A stretch of 64,000 nucleotides of DNA from Gelidibacter sp035515035 (GCF_035515035.1 NZ_DATJCA010000106.1:103018-167017), one strand, 5' to 3'; numbered from the stretch's first letter, positions 53,881 to 62,740 are shown. Numbers and translations are program-made. Notes: generated by a model from the sequence alone, not told the origin.

Positions 53881-53905
53881 TTCCTGCGGAGGCAGGAATC
53901 TCATG
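53879..53905 (-). repeat. Palindromic element, copy 7 (after enoyl-CoA hydratase)
   Basis: AATTCCTGCGGAGGCAGGAA then TCTCATGG. It is the only good copy downstream of a gene rather than at a start codon; it begins in the stop region of the preceding gene. Confidence 0.75.
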
Positions 53906-54070
53906 GAACACGGACCCGCCTGAAGGCAGGGCAGGTGACACAGATTGAGCAGATTTTAACTGATTTGCTTTGTACTGGTTAAATAAATAACGGTCAATAA
54001 CTATCTGTGCCAATCATAAAAAATCAGCGTTATCTGCGTTCTAGTGATCACTCAGATTTTCACCGATCCA
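53906..54070. repeat. Periodic TCTGTG/GATnACnC repeat block, first site
   Basis: Phrases such as GGTGACACAGATTGAGCAGA and (on the minus strand) AGAACGCAGATAACGCTGAT follow each other at 9-11-base intervals. The second phrase matches the block at 59276 at 29 of 31 bases. The stretch 54071-54183 shows nothing else; a T10-type terminator follows at 54184. Confidence 0.7.
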
Positions 54071-54183
54071 AATAATGATTTTACATATCCGTTTTTAGTC
54101 ATAAGAATTAAAAAATGAAAATACAATGCCGATTTTTTGTTTGCCCCGCCCTAAAGGGAGCAAAAATTCTCAAATGATTCTAT

Positions 54184-54218
54184 AAAAAAATGCGAACCAA
54201 TTATAGTTCGCATTTTTT
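54184..54218 (-). terminator. Terminator after S46 peptidase
   Basis: Stem AAATGCGAAC / GTTCGCATTT with a loop of about 10 bases and a T run on the minus strand; 57 bases past the peptidase stop. Confidence 0.85.
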
Positions 54219-54275
54219 ATTTCAAATTTCTGTCTTGCTTCTATTTGCTAAAAGCAAAATAGGTCAATTTTTTAA

Positions 54276-56438
54276 TTAAGATTTCCCGCCAACAATCGTC
54301 AATTCATCAACAATATGCTTAGCGCCTGAATATTTGTCGATCAGCCAAAGGACATATCTGATGTCCACATTAATGGTTCTTTGTAAATCCGCATCGAAAA
54401 TAACATCACCAGCCATCGCTTCAATGTTTCCGTCAAAAGCCAATCCAATTAATTCGCCTTTCCCATTGATCACTGGAGATCCTGAGTTGCCTCCGGTTAT
54501 ATCATTATCTGATAAAAAGTTTACTGACAGTTCACCTTTTTCGTTGGCATAACGTCCGTAATCTTTTTTCTCATAAGCATCCAACATGTCTTGTGGCAAG
54601 TCAAATTCATCATCATTCGGAACGTATTTCGCAACCATCCCTTTTAAGGTCGTGTAGTTATTAACCTCTGCATCATTCTGTTCGCCGTCTTTTCTAGGTA
54701 AAGCTCTCACTTTTCCATAGCTCAATCGCAAGGTGGAGTTAGCATCAGGATATTTAATATTGCTCAATCCAGATTCGCGTAAACCAGCCACTAATTTTCT
54801 AAAGGCAGCTTGATAATCGTTTTCTGGTTGTATCAAGTTTTCAGGTTGTTCTCTGTATTTTGTCAATAACTGTCTAGACAATTTGTATAATTGGTCACTT
54901 TCTAATTTTGAAACATCAGGGTTTTGTAAAAATGCCATGACGTTTTCTTTTGAAGTGAAAATGCTGGAATCAAAAGCAGAATCTACAAAAGCTGTAAAGT
55001 CGTTGTTGTTTTTATCACCCACTTCTTTTACCAATTCAGGAAGAGGATAATTGGCTTTAGAAGCATACAAATTCAATTGTTTGGCAAGAATTTCTTTTTC
55101 TAAAGGCAAGTGGTAATCTTTATAAGAGCTTTCTATAAACGATTCTAACCTTGGAAGCATATTCTCACGAGCGGCCTCATTTGCAGCAGCATATTGTTCC
55201 AAAGCACCTCCCATTCTGTATGGTAAGGCGGCAAATTTACTGCCACGTAAAATACCGGTTAGGTAGTTGTCATGTTTCGCCTTATCATTGGTCAACTTGT
55301 AATAAGCATTGATATCAGAAATCACATTGCCATATTTAGCTTTGTTTTTCTTGGTATTGGCCCATTTATTAAAAGCGTCCTCAACTTTAGTTTTCGTTGC
55401 TACTGTTTTATGATCGGTTAAAGCATCAATCATACCACCACGATTTTTCCAATAGTTGGCAATACTGGCATATGAAGACGCGTACATCAAATTGATGGCC
55501 TCGTCATTATCCATGTATTTTTTCATGACGTCCATGCTCACCTTTGAACCTTCAACCCAAGCAGGATAAGCATATTTTACGTTTTGCTCAACCCCTTGTG
55601 CAGGCATCCAACGATTGGTTCTTCCTGGATATCCTAAGATCATTGCGAAATCATTTTCTTTAACCCCATCAATACTTACAGGAAGATGGTATTTTGATTT
55701 TAAAGGCACGTTAGCCGTAGAGTATTCTGCTGGATTTCCATCTTGGTCAGCATACACTCTGAATAAGGAAAAATCGCCAGTATGTCTTGGCCATTCCCAG
55801 TTGTCCGTATCACCACCATATTTACCAACACTTTCTGGAGGTGTACCAACTAAGCGAACATCTTTGAAGTCTTCATAAACAAAATAGTAAAATTCGTTCC
55901 CTTGATAGAAAGATCGAACAGAAACGGTATATTTTCCACCGTCGTTATTTTCTTTTTCAATTTTAGCAATCTCTTTATTGATAACAGCTTCACGTTCTTT
56001 TTCAGACATGGTATCATTCACTTGCGATAAGATACGAGTGGAAACATCATCCATTCTCACAAAGAATCTGACGTATAAATTTTCTGGTTTTAATTCTGCA
56101 TCTAGTGATTTTGCCCAATAGCCATCTTTAAGATGGTTTCTATCGGCCGAAGATAATTCCGCAATGGCATCATAGCCACAGTGGTGGTTGGTCAATACTA
56201 AACCGCTATCTGAAACAATACTGGCAGTACATCCACCATTAAATTGTACAATGGCGTCTTTTAAACTTCTATTGTTAATACTGTATATTTCTTCAGCAGT
56301 TAATTGAAGCCCCATTTTTTGCATGTCTCTTTGGTTAAGACGTTCAATATGCATTAAAAACCACATGCCTTCATCTGCTTTAAGGACAGATGAAAAGGTC
56401 ATCATAAAAATGGTGAGGGAAAGCAATATTTTCTTCAT
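54276..56438 (-). CDS. S46-family dipeptidyl-peptidase (DPP7/DPP11 type)
   Basis: 720 residues with signal peptide (MKKILLSLTIFMMTFSSVLKA). Catalytic His in LVLTNHHCGYDAI (near 86), Asp in KYGGDTDNWEWPRHTGDF, Ser in NDITGGNSGSPV (near 654). Such enzymes take dipeptides from peptide N-termini in the periplasm. The pocket segment reads LAFDGNIEAMAGD; as I recall, Gly here marks the DPP7 type (hydrophobic P1) and Arg the DPP11 type, so DPP7 is more likely. Start at ATG 56436-56438. Confidence 0.95.
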   Translation of the reverse strand: MKKILLSLTIFMMTFSSVLKADEGMWFLMHIERLNQRDMQKMGLQLTAEEIYSINNRSLKDAIVQFNGGCTASIVSDSGLVLTNHHCGYDAIAELSSADRNHLKDGYWAKSLDAELKPENLYVRFFVRMDDVSTRILSQVNDTMSEKEREAVINKEIAKIEKENNDGGKYTVSVRSFYQGNEFYYFVYEDFKDVRLVGTPPESVGKYGGDTDNWEWPRHTGDFSLFRVYADQDGNPAEYSTANVPLKSKYHLPVSIDGVKENDFAMILGYPGRTNRWMPAQGVEQNVKYAYPAWVEGSKVSMDVMKKYMDNDEAINLMYASSYASIANYWKNRGGMIDALTDHKTVATKTKVEDAFNKWANTKKNKAKYGNVISDINAYYKLTNDKAKHDNYLTGILRGSKFAALPYRMGGALEQYAAANEAARENMLPRLESFIESSYKDYHLPLEKEILAKQLNLYASKANYPLPELVKEVGDKNNNDFTAFVDSAFDSSIFTSKENVMAFLQNPDVSKLESDQLYKLSRQLLTKYREQPENLIQPENDYQAAFRKLVAGLRESGLSNIKYPDANSTLRLSYGKVRALPRKDGEQNDAEVNNYTTLKGMVAKYVPNDDEFDLPQDMLDAYEKKDYGRYANEKGELSVNFLSDNDITGGNSGSPVINGKGELIGLAFDGNIEAMAGDVIFDADLQRTINVDIRYVLWLIDKYSGAKHIVDELTIVGGKS

Positions 56439-56673
56439 GTTTTTAAATTATTTGTGAGTTCCAAAATTATCGATTTTTTATATGTTTTAAGGTCTTTAGT
56501 AGTGTTAAAACCTTGTTATTTTTTAACTGTTTTACGAAAGTTTAAAAAGTATATGTGTTTCGGAATGAGGGGGTAAACTAAATTTCTACATTCTGTAGCC
56601 ATCAAATAGATGGATTTGAAAGTAACTTTAAACGCTCGTTATAACGACGGGAATTATCAATAAAATTATAATT

Positions 56674-57747
56674 ATGGACCCAAATCCTACTTTAAAAGGT
56701 CGTGGAGCACAAATTAACGTGCCCAATCGCTTCTTCGAATTAAGTCACGAAGTTCGGGATGATTTTCTCGAATTCTGTGCCAAGGAAGGCGAAGAGGCCG
56801 ATAAAAATAAAACGCTCTTTCTGGAGGTTTTTCCAAAAACGATTGTCAACAAAGTGGCAAGCCCAGATGTGGGTATGGGATATTCCATGAATATGTATCA
56901 AGGTTGTGAACATGGATGCATCTACTGTTATGCAAGAAATACCCACGAGTTTTGGGGTTATAGCGCAGGTTTGGATTTTGAACGTCGGATTTTGGTAAAA
57001 AAAGACGCACCAGCTTTGTTGGAAAATTTCATCAAAAGAAAAAGTTGGGAAGCGCATCCTATTGTGATGTCTGGAAATACAGATTGCTACCAACCCGCTG
57101 AGAAGCGATTTGAAATTACCCGAAGGTGTTTGGAAGTTTTTCTAAAATATAAACATCCGGTGGGCATTATTACTAAAAACGCCTTGATCCTTCGTGATCT
57201 AGATTTATTAAAAGAACTGGGACAGGACAATTTAATAGCGGTCAATATATCCATAACCTCGCTTTCTGAGGATACCAGGAGTGTGTTAGAACCCAGAACG
57301 GCAACCATAAAAAAGCGATTGGAAACGGTAAAAATATTATCAGATCATGGCATTCCCGTCAACGTCATGATGGCACCCATTATTCCTTCCATAAACAGTC
57401 ATGAGGTCTTGGCACTGGCAAAAAAAGTGTCAGAAATGGGTGCTTTGAATATGGGGCATACCATCGTAAGATTGAACGGCGCGATAGCTGAAATTTTCAC
57501 CGATTGGATTAAAAAAACGATGCCTGATCGTGCAGATAAAGTATTGCATCAAATTGAGAGTTGTCACGGTGGGAGTTTGAATGACTCGCGCATTGGAATA
57601 CGCATGCACGGTGAAGGTGAGATTGCCAAACAAATCAACGATATGGTGAAACTCGCAAAGCTTAAATATTTTAAGAACAAATCGATGCCAACACTCAATT
57701 CGTCGCTTCACGAACAGTTCAAGGATGGGCAGCTAAAGTTATTTTAA
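56674..57747 (+). CDS. Radical SAM protein, PA0069/SplB-like
   Basis: 357 residues. Radical SAM cluster motif C-x3-C-x2-C (Cys78, 82, 85) in QGCEHGCIYCYARNTHEFWGY, and the downstream GNTDCYQPAEKRFEITR region fit the PA0069 family related to spore photoproduct lyase. The substrate is unknown. Start at ATG 56674; intergenic region 56439-56673 shows no clear promoter. Confidence 0.88.
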   Translation: MDPNPTLKGRGAQINVPNRFFELSHEVRDDFLEFCAKEGEEADKNKTLFLEVFPKTIVNKVASPDVGMGYSMNMYQGCEHGCIYCYARNTHEFWGYSAGLDFERRILVKKDAPALLENFIKRKSWEAHPIVMSGNTDCYQPAEKRFEITRRCLEVFLKYKHPVGIITKNALILRDLDLLKELGQDNLIAVNISITSLSEDTRSVLEPRTATIKKRLETVKILSDHGIPVNVMMAPIIPSINSHEVLALAKKVSEMGALNMGHTIVRLNGAIAEIFTDWIKKTMPDRADKVLHQIESCHGGSLNDSRIGIRMHGEGEIAKQINDMVKLAKLKYFKNKSMPTLNSSLHEQFKDGQLKLF

Positions 57748-57785
57748 TCCTTATAATTTGACATCTTATTTTATGTCCGCTTTTA

Positions 57786-58642
57786 ATGAGTAAACAACTT
57801 TTATTTTTTGTGTTTTTAATTGGTGTTTTTTCAATAAATGCTCAAGAATTAGACACTTTAGTCACCTTATTCCTGAAAAAGACTTTGAGTTAAAGGACAA
57901 AGTAAAATCTGCATTTGAAGCCTCCGAGCAGGTTGTTTTGGAAGTAGATATGTCAGCTCCAGAATTTATGAAAGATATGATGGTGCTTTCTTATTTAGAG
58001 AAAGGAACAGAGCTGAAGTCTTACATGGACGAGAGTGAGTATGAATTATTGGATAACTTTTTAAAGGAAAAAACGGGATCCGGCATGCAAATGTATAATA
58101 CCGTGAAACCGTTTATGTTAATGTCTGTTATTTTAATGGCGTCGGTTGATGGTCCTTTAGCCAGTTTTGAGATGAACTTGATGCAAAAGGCAAAAGAAGC
58201 CAAAAAAGAAATTGAGGGCTTAGAAACTTTCGCATCTCAAGTGGCAGTTTTTGATGCCGCACCTTATGAAAAACAGATAGATGATCTTGTCGAAATGATT
58301 AGCAAGCCCGAAGAAAATGCTTAGATTTTTAACAAGATGGCACAACTCTACGTTTCCGAAGATATTGAGGCAATATATGGGTATATGGATGAATATATGA
58401 AAGGTGATATTGTAATGATGGAGAAATTTTTAGATGAAAGAAATAATAATTGGATTCCAGAAATTGCTAAATTCTCTAAAGAAGCTTCTACATTTTATGG
58501 TGTTGGTGCAGCCCATCTTGGAGGAGATCAGGGTGTTGTCAACCTATTGAGAAAAGCGGGTTATACCTCTCCAGACCTAACAGTCCCGATAGCTATCGCG
58601 ACTGTTAGGTCTTTTTATTTTTCGCCGTCCCATTCCGCATAG
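57786..58642 (+). pseudogene. Broken TraB/GumN-family gene
   Basis: ATG 57786 opens MSKQLLFFVFLIGVFSINAQ (a signal peptide) then goes out of frame after QELDTL. The frame that resumes (HLIPEKDFELKDKVKSAFEA, from about 57860) is that of the TraB/GumN domain; about 20 codons normally between (GxGxxxxSYLxGTIH) appear deleted with a frame change. The domain then runs through MVLSYLEKGTELKSYMDES and ETFASQVAVFDAAPYEKQID. An in-frame TAG at 58322 interrupts it before MAQLYVSEDIEAIY, and it ends near GAAHLGGDQGVVNLLRKAGY, after which the frame runs into a hairpin. Two lesions at least, so non-functional. Confidence 0.82.
58574..58616. terminator. Terminator with nested self-complementary core
   Basis: Outer arms GACCTAACAGTC / GACTGTTAGGTC (12 bp) enclose CCGATAGCTATCGC, whose CGATAGCTATCG is itself a 12-base palindrome, so the hairpin closes almost without a loop. 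T run after it. It separates the convergent TraB remnant and HD gene. Confidence 0.85.
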
Positions 58643-59271
58643 AACTGCTTAAGGAAGTACTCCATGAACTGGTGCCGCTTTAAAGCGATTTTACGTCCTG
58701 TCTCCGTGTTCATCTTGTCTTTTAACAACAATAACTTTTCATAAAAATGATTGATGGTTGGGGCATTTGAAGCTTTGTACTCCTTTTTGGACATGTCCAA
58801 ATTTGGTGGTATTGAGGGGTCGTAAAGAACTCTATTTTTAAAGCCACCATAATTGAACGTCCGTGCAATGCCGATAGCGCCTAGGGCATCCAATCGGTCG
58901 GCATCTTGCACGACATCAAGTTCCGGAGATTTAAATTTTTGAACTTCATTGCCACCACCAAAAGAGATGTTCTCAATGATCTTGATGACGTGATCAATAA
59001 CTACAGCATCCACATCGTTGGCCGTTAAAAACTGACGGGCGATCTTCGGTCCTACAGTTTCATCGCCATTATGAAATTTACTGTCGGCAATATCATGAAG
59101 CAGCGCACCAAGCTGTACTACGAAAACATCAACTACTTCATGTTTCGCAATTAATAATGAGTTTTTGTAAACCCGTTCAATATGAAACCAGTCGTGGCCG
59201 CCTTCAGCATTTTTTAATTGTTCTTTGACGAAAGCGATAGTTTGTGAGATTTGATTTTTTTTGATGTTCAT
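58615..59271 (-). CDS. HD-domain phosphohydrolase
   Basis: 218 residues from ATG 59269-59271 (MNIKKNQ); a longer frame from 59340 would translate the repeat block upstream. Metal-site H in HDWFHIERV (near 27-35), HD pair in LGALLHDIADSKFHNGDE, and a following D in VVIDHVIKII. Hydrolyses a phosphate ester or nucleotide; substrate unknown. The terminator above ends it. Confidence 0.88.
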   Translation of the reverse strand: MNIKKNQISQTIAFVKEQLKNAEGGHDWFHIERVYKNSLLIAKHEVVDVFVVQLGALLHDIADSKFHNGDETVGPKIARQFLTANDVDAVVIDHVIKIIENISFGGGNEVQKFKSPELDVVQDADRLDALGAIGIARTFNYGGFKNRVLYDPSIPPNLDMSKKEYKASNAPTINHFYEKLLLLKDKMNTETGRKIALKRHQFMEYFLKQFYAEWDGEK

Positions 59272-59274
59272 GTA

Positions 59275-59405
59275 ATAGAACGCTGATAACGCGGATTTTT
59301 TATGATTTTCATTGATGAAAGTTTTAATATAATAATACAATTATAGATTTTATCGTCTAAAATCGGTGTAAATCTGTTTTATCTGTGTCACCCGTGTTCT
59401 AATTT
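59275..59405. repeat. Periodic repeat block, second site
   Basis: Begins AGAACGCTGATAACGCGGAT plus TTTTTTATGATT, nearly identical (29/31) to the block at 54020 read on the other strand. Then ATCGGTGTAAATCTGTTTTA and ATCTGTGTCACCCGTGTTC follow with a 9-11-base rhythm. It lies directly 3' of the GxxExxY remnant. Confidence 0.7.
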
Positions 59406-59420
59406 TAGAATCTAAAGTCT

Positions 59421-59799
59421 TTATTGATTAGAATAAATCTCTCTTTTTATTTGAGGCTTTTTCCCGAAGTTGAGTAGGAGACCTACTTCAATATCGGTTG
59501 CTTTGAGATAGTTTATGAGTTGAAATTAATGTTCTTCACAATTGATTCAGCTGCTTTTATTTCTATAATCACACATTCTGATAGGATGAGGTCGGCGTAG
59601 TATTCGCCAACTTTCTGTTCCTTGTAATAAACACTAATGGGTTTTTATCGTTCTAGAAACAGGCCTATATTATTCAATTCTCTGAACATGGATTTATCAT
59701 GGACTTTTTCAATAAAACCATAACCTAGCTGGTTATAAGCATTGTAGAGGCACTTAACAATATGTTCTGTAATTTCTGAATGTTTATAATTTTCCTAAT
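59421..59799 (-). pseudogene. Decayed GxxExxY-family gene
   Basis: Minus-strand translation gives ENYKHSEITEHIVKCLYN, GYGFIEKVHDK (the naming motif with the final Tyr changed to His), an in-frame TAA after LFLER, KPISVYYKEQKVGEYYADLI, IIEIKAAESIVKN, then after a frameshift QLINYLKATDIEVGLLLNFG and stop at 59421. An ATG start is also missing. At least one nonsense, one frameshift and a lost start. Family function is unknown; many copies sit in variable regions. Confidence 0.85.
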
Positions 59800-59995
59800 A
59801 GGATAGTTTTACCTAAAAGAAAGTCTTAAAATTATTGATTTCCAAAAAAAAACGCAACGCAGTTGACGCTGTTTTTTATGACTAAAATGATTGCCGTCAG
59901 AAGTGCGATGAATTGTTATCTACAGACTATAGTTTTGAGTTTTTGAGAATTATGAACAGTGAAAATCTGATTTATCGGCGAGTTCAGCGCTGCAT

Positions 59996-60985
59996 CTATT
60001 TCAAGCTCGCAGGTTCCACCCATTTAAATTGATAAGAATTTTCAGGAATTCTCATACGGCCTGCCAAACGTTTCATTCGGTCTGGAAGTTTCATGAGGTA
60101 ATCTCTTGCCTTTTCGGCGTCGTCAGAAAGATTTTTAATATTGCCAATTTCCCAACGGTCGATCAGTTTTTCCAAAATATCCACATAATCAGCAGAGGTG
60201 TAAACCCCAATACGTTGTGCGGTATTTGAAAACTCTTCAAAGGCGGTGCCAATCTCATTGCCAGATTCTCTCAAGAAATGTGCGGGCATGGTGATTTTTT
60301 GCTTCATCATGGTTTGAAATGCGATCATCATTTGGTTCGGGTCTACCGCGAAAATGCGTTCTACAAATTCAGAGTAAGCATGGTGATGGCGCATTTCATC
60401 GCCTGCAATGATATTACACATTCTGGCCAGTGACCTATTTCCTTTTTCTCTGGCAATTTTTCCCACACGATTATGGGAAACATAAGTGGCCAATTCTTGG
60501 AAACTAGTATAAATAAAGTTTTTATAAGGATCTCTATCAGTGCCAATATCAAATCCGTCAGCAATTAAATGTTGTGTCGTTTTTTCAATTTCTCTCATAT
60601 TGACGCGGCCGGACAAGTACAAATACTTATTGAGCACGTCACCATGTCGGTTTTCTTCAGCGGTCCAATGACGCACCCATTTACCCCACGAATTTCGACC
60701 TACCTGATCTACACCTTCTACATCCATCAACCAAGATTCATAAGTTGGTAAGGCTTCTTCCGTTATCATATCACCTACTAAAACCACCCAAAAATCATAG
60801 GGTAAGTCTTTAGATAATTCACGAATTTCCCTAACATCGTCATAAAAGCTGTCGCTTTCTGAATCTGGTAAAAAATCAGTGGGCTGCCAAATTTTATCTA
60901 TGGGAATTAAATATTTTTCTATAAGTGATTCGACGTCTTTTTCCAAGTGTTGCATCACTTCTAATCTCACATTTTTTAAAGACAT
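59996..60985 (-). CDS. Acyl-[acyl-carrier-protein] desaturase
   Basis: Soluble di-iron desaturase that adds a double bond to acyl-ACP. 329 residues. The iron-binding motifs are ITEEALPTY (Glu near 77), TAEENRHGD (Glu111 and His114) and GDEMRHHH (Glu197, His200/201), as in the plant stearoyl-ACP desaturase family. Redox partner is presumably a ferredoxin elsewhere. Intergenic 59800-59995 has no feature. Confidence 0.94.
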   Translation of the reverse strand: MSLKNVRLEVMQHLEKDVESLIEKYLIPIDKIWQPTDFLPDSESDSFYDDVREIRELSKDLPYDFWVVLVGDMITEEALPTYESWLMDVEGVDQVGRNSWGKWVRHWTAEENRHGDVLNKYLYLSGRVNMREIEKTTQHLIADGFDIGTDRDPYKNFIYTSFQELATYVSHNRVGKIAREKGNRSLARMCNIIAGDEMRHHHAYSEFVERIFAVDPNQMMIAFQTMMKQKITMPAHFLRESGNEIGTAFEEFSNTAQRIGVYTSADYVDILEKLIDRWEIGNIKNLSDDAEKARDYLMKLPDRMKRLAGRMRIPENSYQFKWVEPASLK

Positions 60986-60997
60986 AATCTTGTAATT

Positions 60998-61735
60998 TTA
61001 GGGATGAATATTAGAAGAAATCGTCTCTTCAACAGATCGGATTAATTCTTGTTTATCTACAAAGGTAGCAATTTTGATAGGTTGATGTACGGTGAATTTC
61101 AAATGATTTCCAATACCCATCGGAAATTTCCCGTAGCGCAACATCTTCCAAGAGTTGTTGATACTAATAGGAACTATGGTCGCTGAGGGCACTTTTTTGA
61201 TCATCATTTCCAATCCTTTTGTTTGAAAAGGTTTTGGCACACCTGTTTTGCTTCTCGTGCCTTCTGGGAAAATAACCGCTGCGCGTTTGTTGTTTTCAAT
61301 ATATTCGCCAAACTTTATTATGGCGGGTATGGCTTGCCTCGGATTTTTACGATCAATCAATACAGAGCCTCCATGACGTAAATTGTAAGAAACACTTGGG
61401 ATGCCTTTGCCCAGTTCTTTTTTTGAAATAAATTTAGGATGGTGTTTGCGCATATACCACATAATTGGAGAGATGTCGTACATACTTTGATGGTTGGCCA
61501 CTATAATAAGTGGTTGGTCCGTGTCAATATCAAAAGGATTGGTGAAGGTGAATCGGGTCCCTAAAACATTTAGGCAGCGCATCAAAAAAAACTGAAGCCA
61601 ATCCACACTGATTTTATGAGCTTGATAGCCAAACACATTAAAACAGATCCATTGAATGGGATGGAATACTACCAAAGTGATTCCAAAACAAATGAAATAT
61701 AAAACAGTTAATGGGTAGGCTAATATTTTTCTCAT
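60998..61735 (-). CDS. 1-acylglycerol-3-phosphate O-acyltransferase (PlsC family), second copy
   Basis: 245 residues. N-terminal membrane segment (8-26), motif NHQSMYD (81-87), then GSVLIDRKNPRQA, FPEGTRS (near 155) and ATIVPISI. 12 bases after it the desaturase starts, so the two lipid genes are probably cotranscribed. Its substrate choice relative to the copy at 21054 is unknown; less than half of the residues look alike outside the motifs. Confidence 0.92.
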   Translation of the reverse strand: MRKILAYPLTVLYFICFGITLVVFHPIQWICFNVFGYQAHKISVDWLQFFLMRCLNVLGTRFTFTNPFDIDTDQPLIIVANHQSMYDISPIMWYMRKHHPKFISKKELGKGIPSVSYNLRHGGSVLIDRKNPRQAIPAIIKFGEYIENNKRAAVIFPEGTRSKTGVPKPFQTKGLEMMIKKVPSATIVPISINNSWKMLRYGKFPMGIGNHLKFTVHQPIKIATFVDKQELIRSVEETISSNIHP

Positions 61736-61755
61736 GTTGCAAAATTAACAAAAAC

Positions 61756-62166
61756 TCATTCTAAAAACCTATTATAAATGGCAATGCATTTATTGTTTTT
61801 ACATTCCAAACGTTGCGGGGGATTAACCATCATACAATCTGAAACTCGCTCACAGGCCACATTTAACTCTTGTTCCATTTTATTATAAGCGTTTACCAGG
61901 CTGTGGAGTTCCAAAGTATCAATGGACGTTGAATAGACCAAATAATTCCAAGGTCCACCGCAGGGTTTACTCCCAAAAGCCATGTAACGACATTCAAAAT
62001 TCTCCTTACACACTGAAGTATTTGCAAGGTTTTCAATTTTTACTCTCAAACCGTCTAATTGTGAAACATAGTCTTCACAGGAACTATTCTCCGGGTCATC
62101 ACATTTATTAGCGGTCAGTAAGAGAAATAGTACAGATAATTTTAAAACGAAAGCTGATTTTTTCAT
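61756..62166 (-). CDS. Cys-rich small surface lipoprotein or secreted protein
   Basis: 136 residues. N-terminal hydrophobic stretch (KLSVLFLLLTANKC) ends in Cys22 but with Lys at -1, not a classical lipobox. Eight Cys in the mature part, including CKENFECRYMAFGSKPCGG and CMMVNPPQRLECKNNKC, suggests several disulfides. A small Bacteroidetes family of unknown role, as I recall. Upstream of plsC by 20 bases. Confidence 0.65.
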   Translation of the reverse strand: MKKSAFVLKLSVLFLLLTANKCDDPENSSCEDYVSQLDGLRVKIENLANTSVCKENFECRYMAFGSKPCGGPWNYLVYSTSIDTLELHSLVNAYNKMEQELNVACERVSDCMMVNPPQRLECKNNKCIAIYNRFLE

Positions 62167-62222
62167 AGGAAAGTACTTTTAAAAAAGATGCATTTTGTTT
62201 GAAATGGTTGCTTGTCAACAAA

Positions 62223-62250
62223 AAAACCACGATAAGTTTACCGTGGTTTT
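62223..62250 (-). terminator. Terminator after bacilliredoxin
   Basis: Stem AAAACCACG / CGTGGTTTT with a 10-base loop and T run on the minus strand, 50 bases past the stop. Confidence 0.85.
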
Positions 62251-62300
62251 TAAAATTTAATTCTGAAACCTCAAGCACCGTGCTTCAAGCTTCTAGCTTT

Positions 62301-62711
62301 TTAACAGTACTGATTATAAGCATCCACAAGGTTTTCTGCAATCAATTCTGCAGGTCTTCCCTCAATATGATGACGCTCTAACATGTGCACCAATTCGCCA
62401 TCTTTAAACAAAGCCATACTTGGTGAGCTTGGAGGAAATGGAACCATATGCTGTCTTGCTTGAGCAACAGCTTCTTTGTCAACGCCTGCAAATACAGTAA
62501 CTGTATGGTCAGGATGTTTTTCGTTTTGTAAACTCATTCGCGCTCCCGGACGTGCATTTGCCGCAGCACAACCGCAAACTGAATTAATGACTAATAAGGT
62601 TGTGCCTTCTTTTGCTAAAGCCGTATCGACGTCTTGAGCGGTATGTAATTCTTCAAATCCAACCTTGGTCAAGTCTTCTCGCATTGGTTTTACTAATTCT
62701 GCTGGATACAT
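62301..62711 (-). CDS. Bacilliredoxin (BrxA/BrxB, YphP family)
   Basis: 136 residues with thioredoxin-like fold. The redox pair C46-G-C48 is in VINSVCGCAAANARPG, the family signature. Removes bacillithiol (or a similar low-molecular thiol) from mixed disulfides in Firmicutes; in flavobacteria the thiol is not established. Start at ATG 62709-62711; 5' leader contains a palindrome just after a -7 box. Confidence 0.88.
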   Translation of the reverse strand: MYPAELVKPMREDLTKVGFEELHTAQDVDTALAKEGTTLLVINSVCGCAAANARPGARMSLQNEKHPDHTVTVFAGVDKEAVAQARQHMVPFPPSSPSMALFKDGELVHMLERHHIEGRPAELIAENLVDAYNQYC

Positions 62712-62740
62712 ATATTATGATATTTAAAAGATTAATAATT

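Noticed and set aside
2958..53905. Palindromes as a CRISPR array
   Set aside because: Copies are thousands of bases apart, with no regular spacers and no cas genes.
54334..54552. Reverse-frame ORFs within long genes (S46, fabF, pyk, recA and others)
   Set aside because: They are shadows of real genes with no domain or start-site support.
57938..58324. A free-standing gene for a 128-residue protein
   Set aside because: It begins inside a TraB/GumN domain and continues in frame after a TAG, so it is part of a broken gene.
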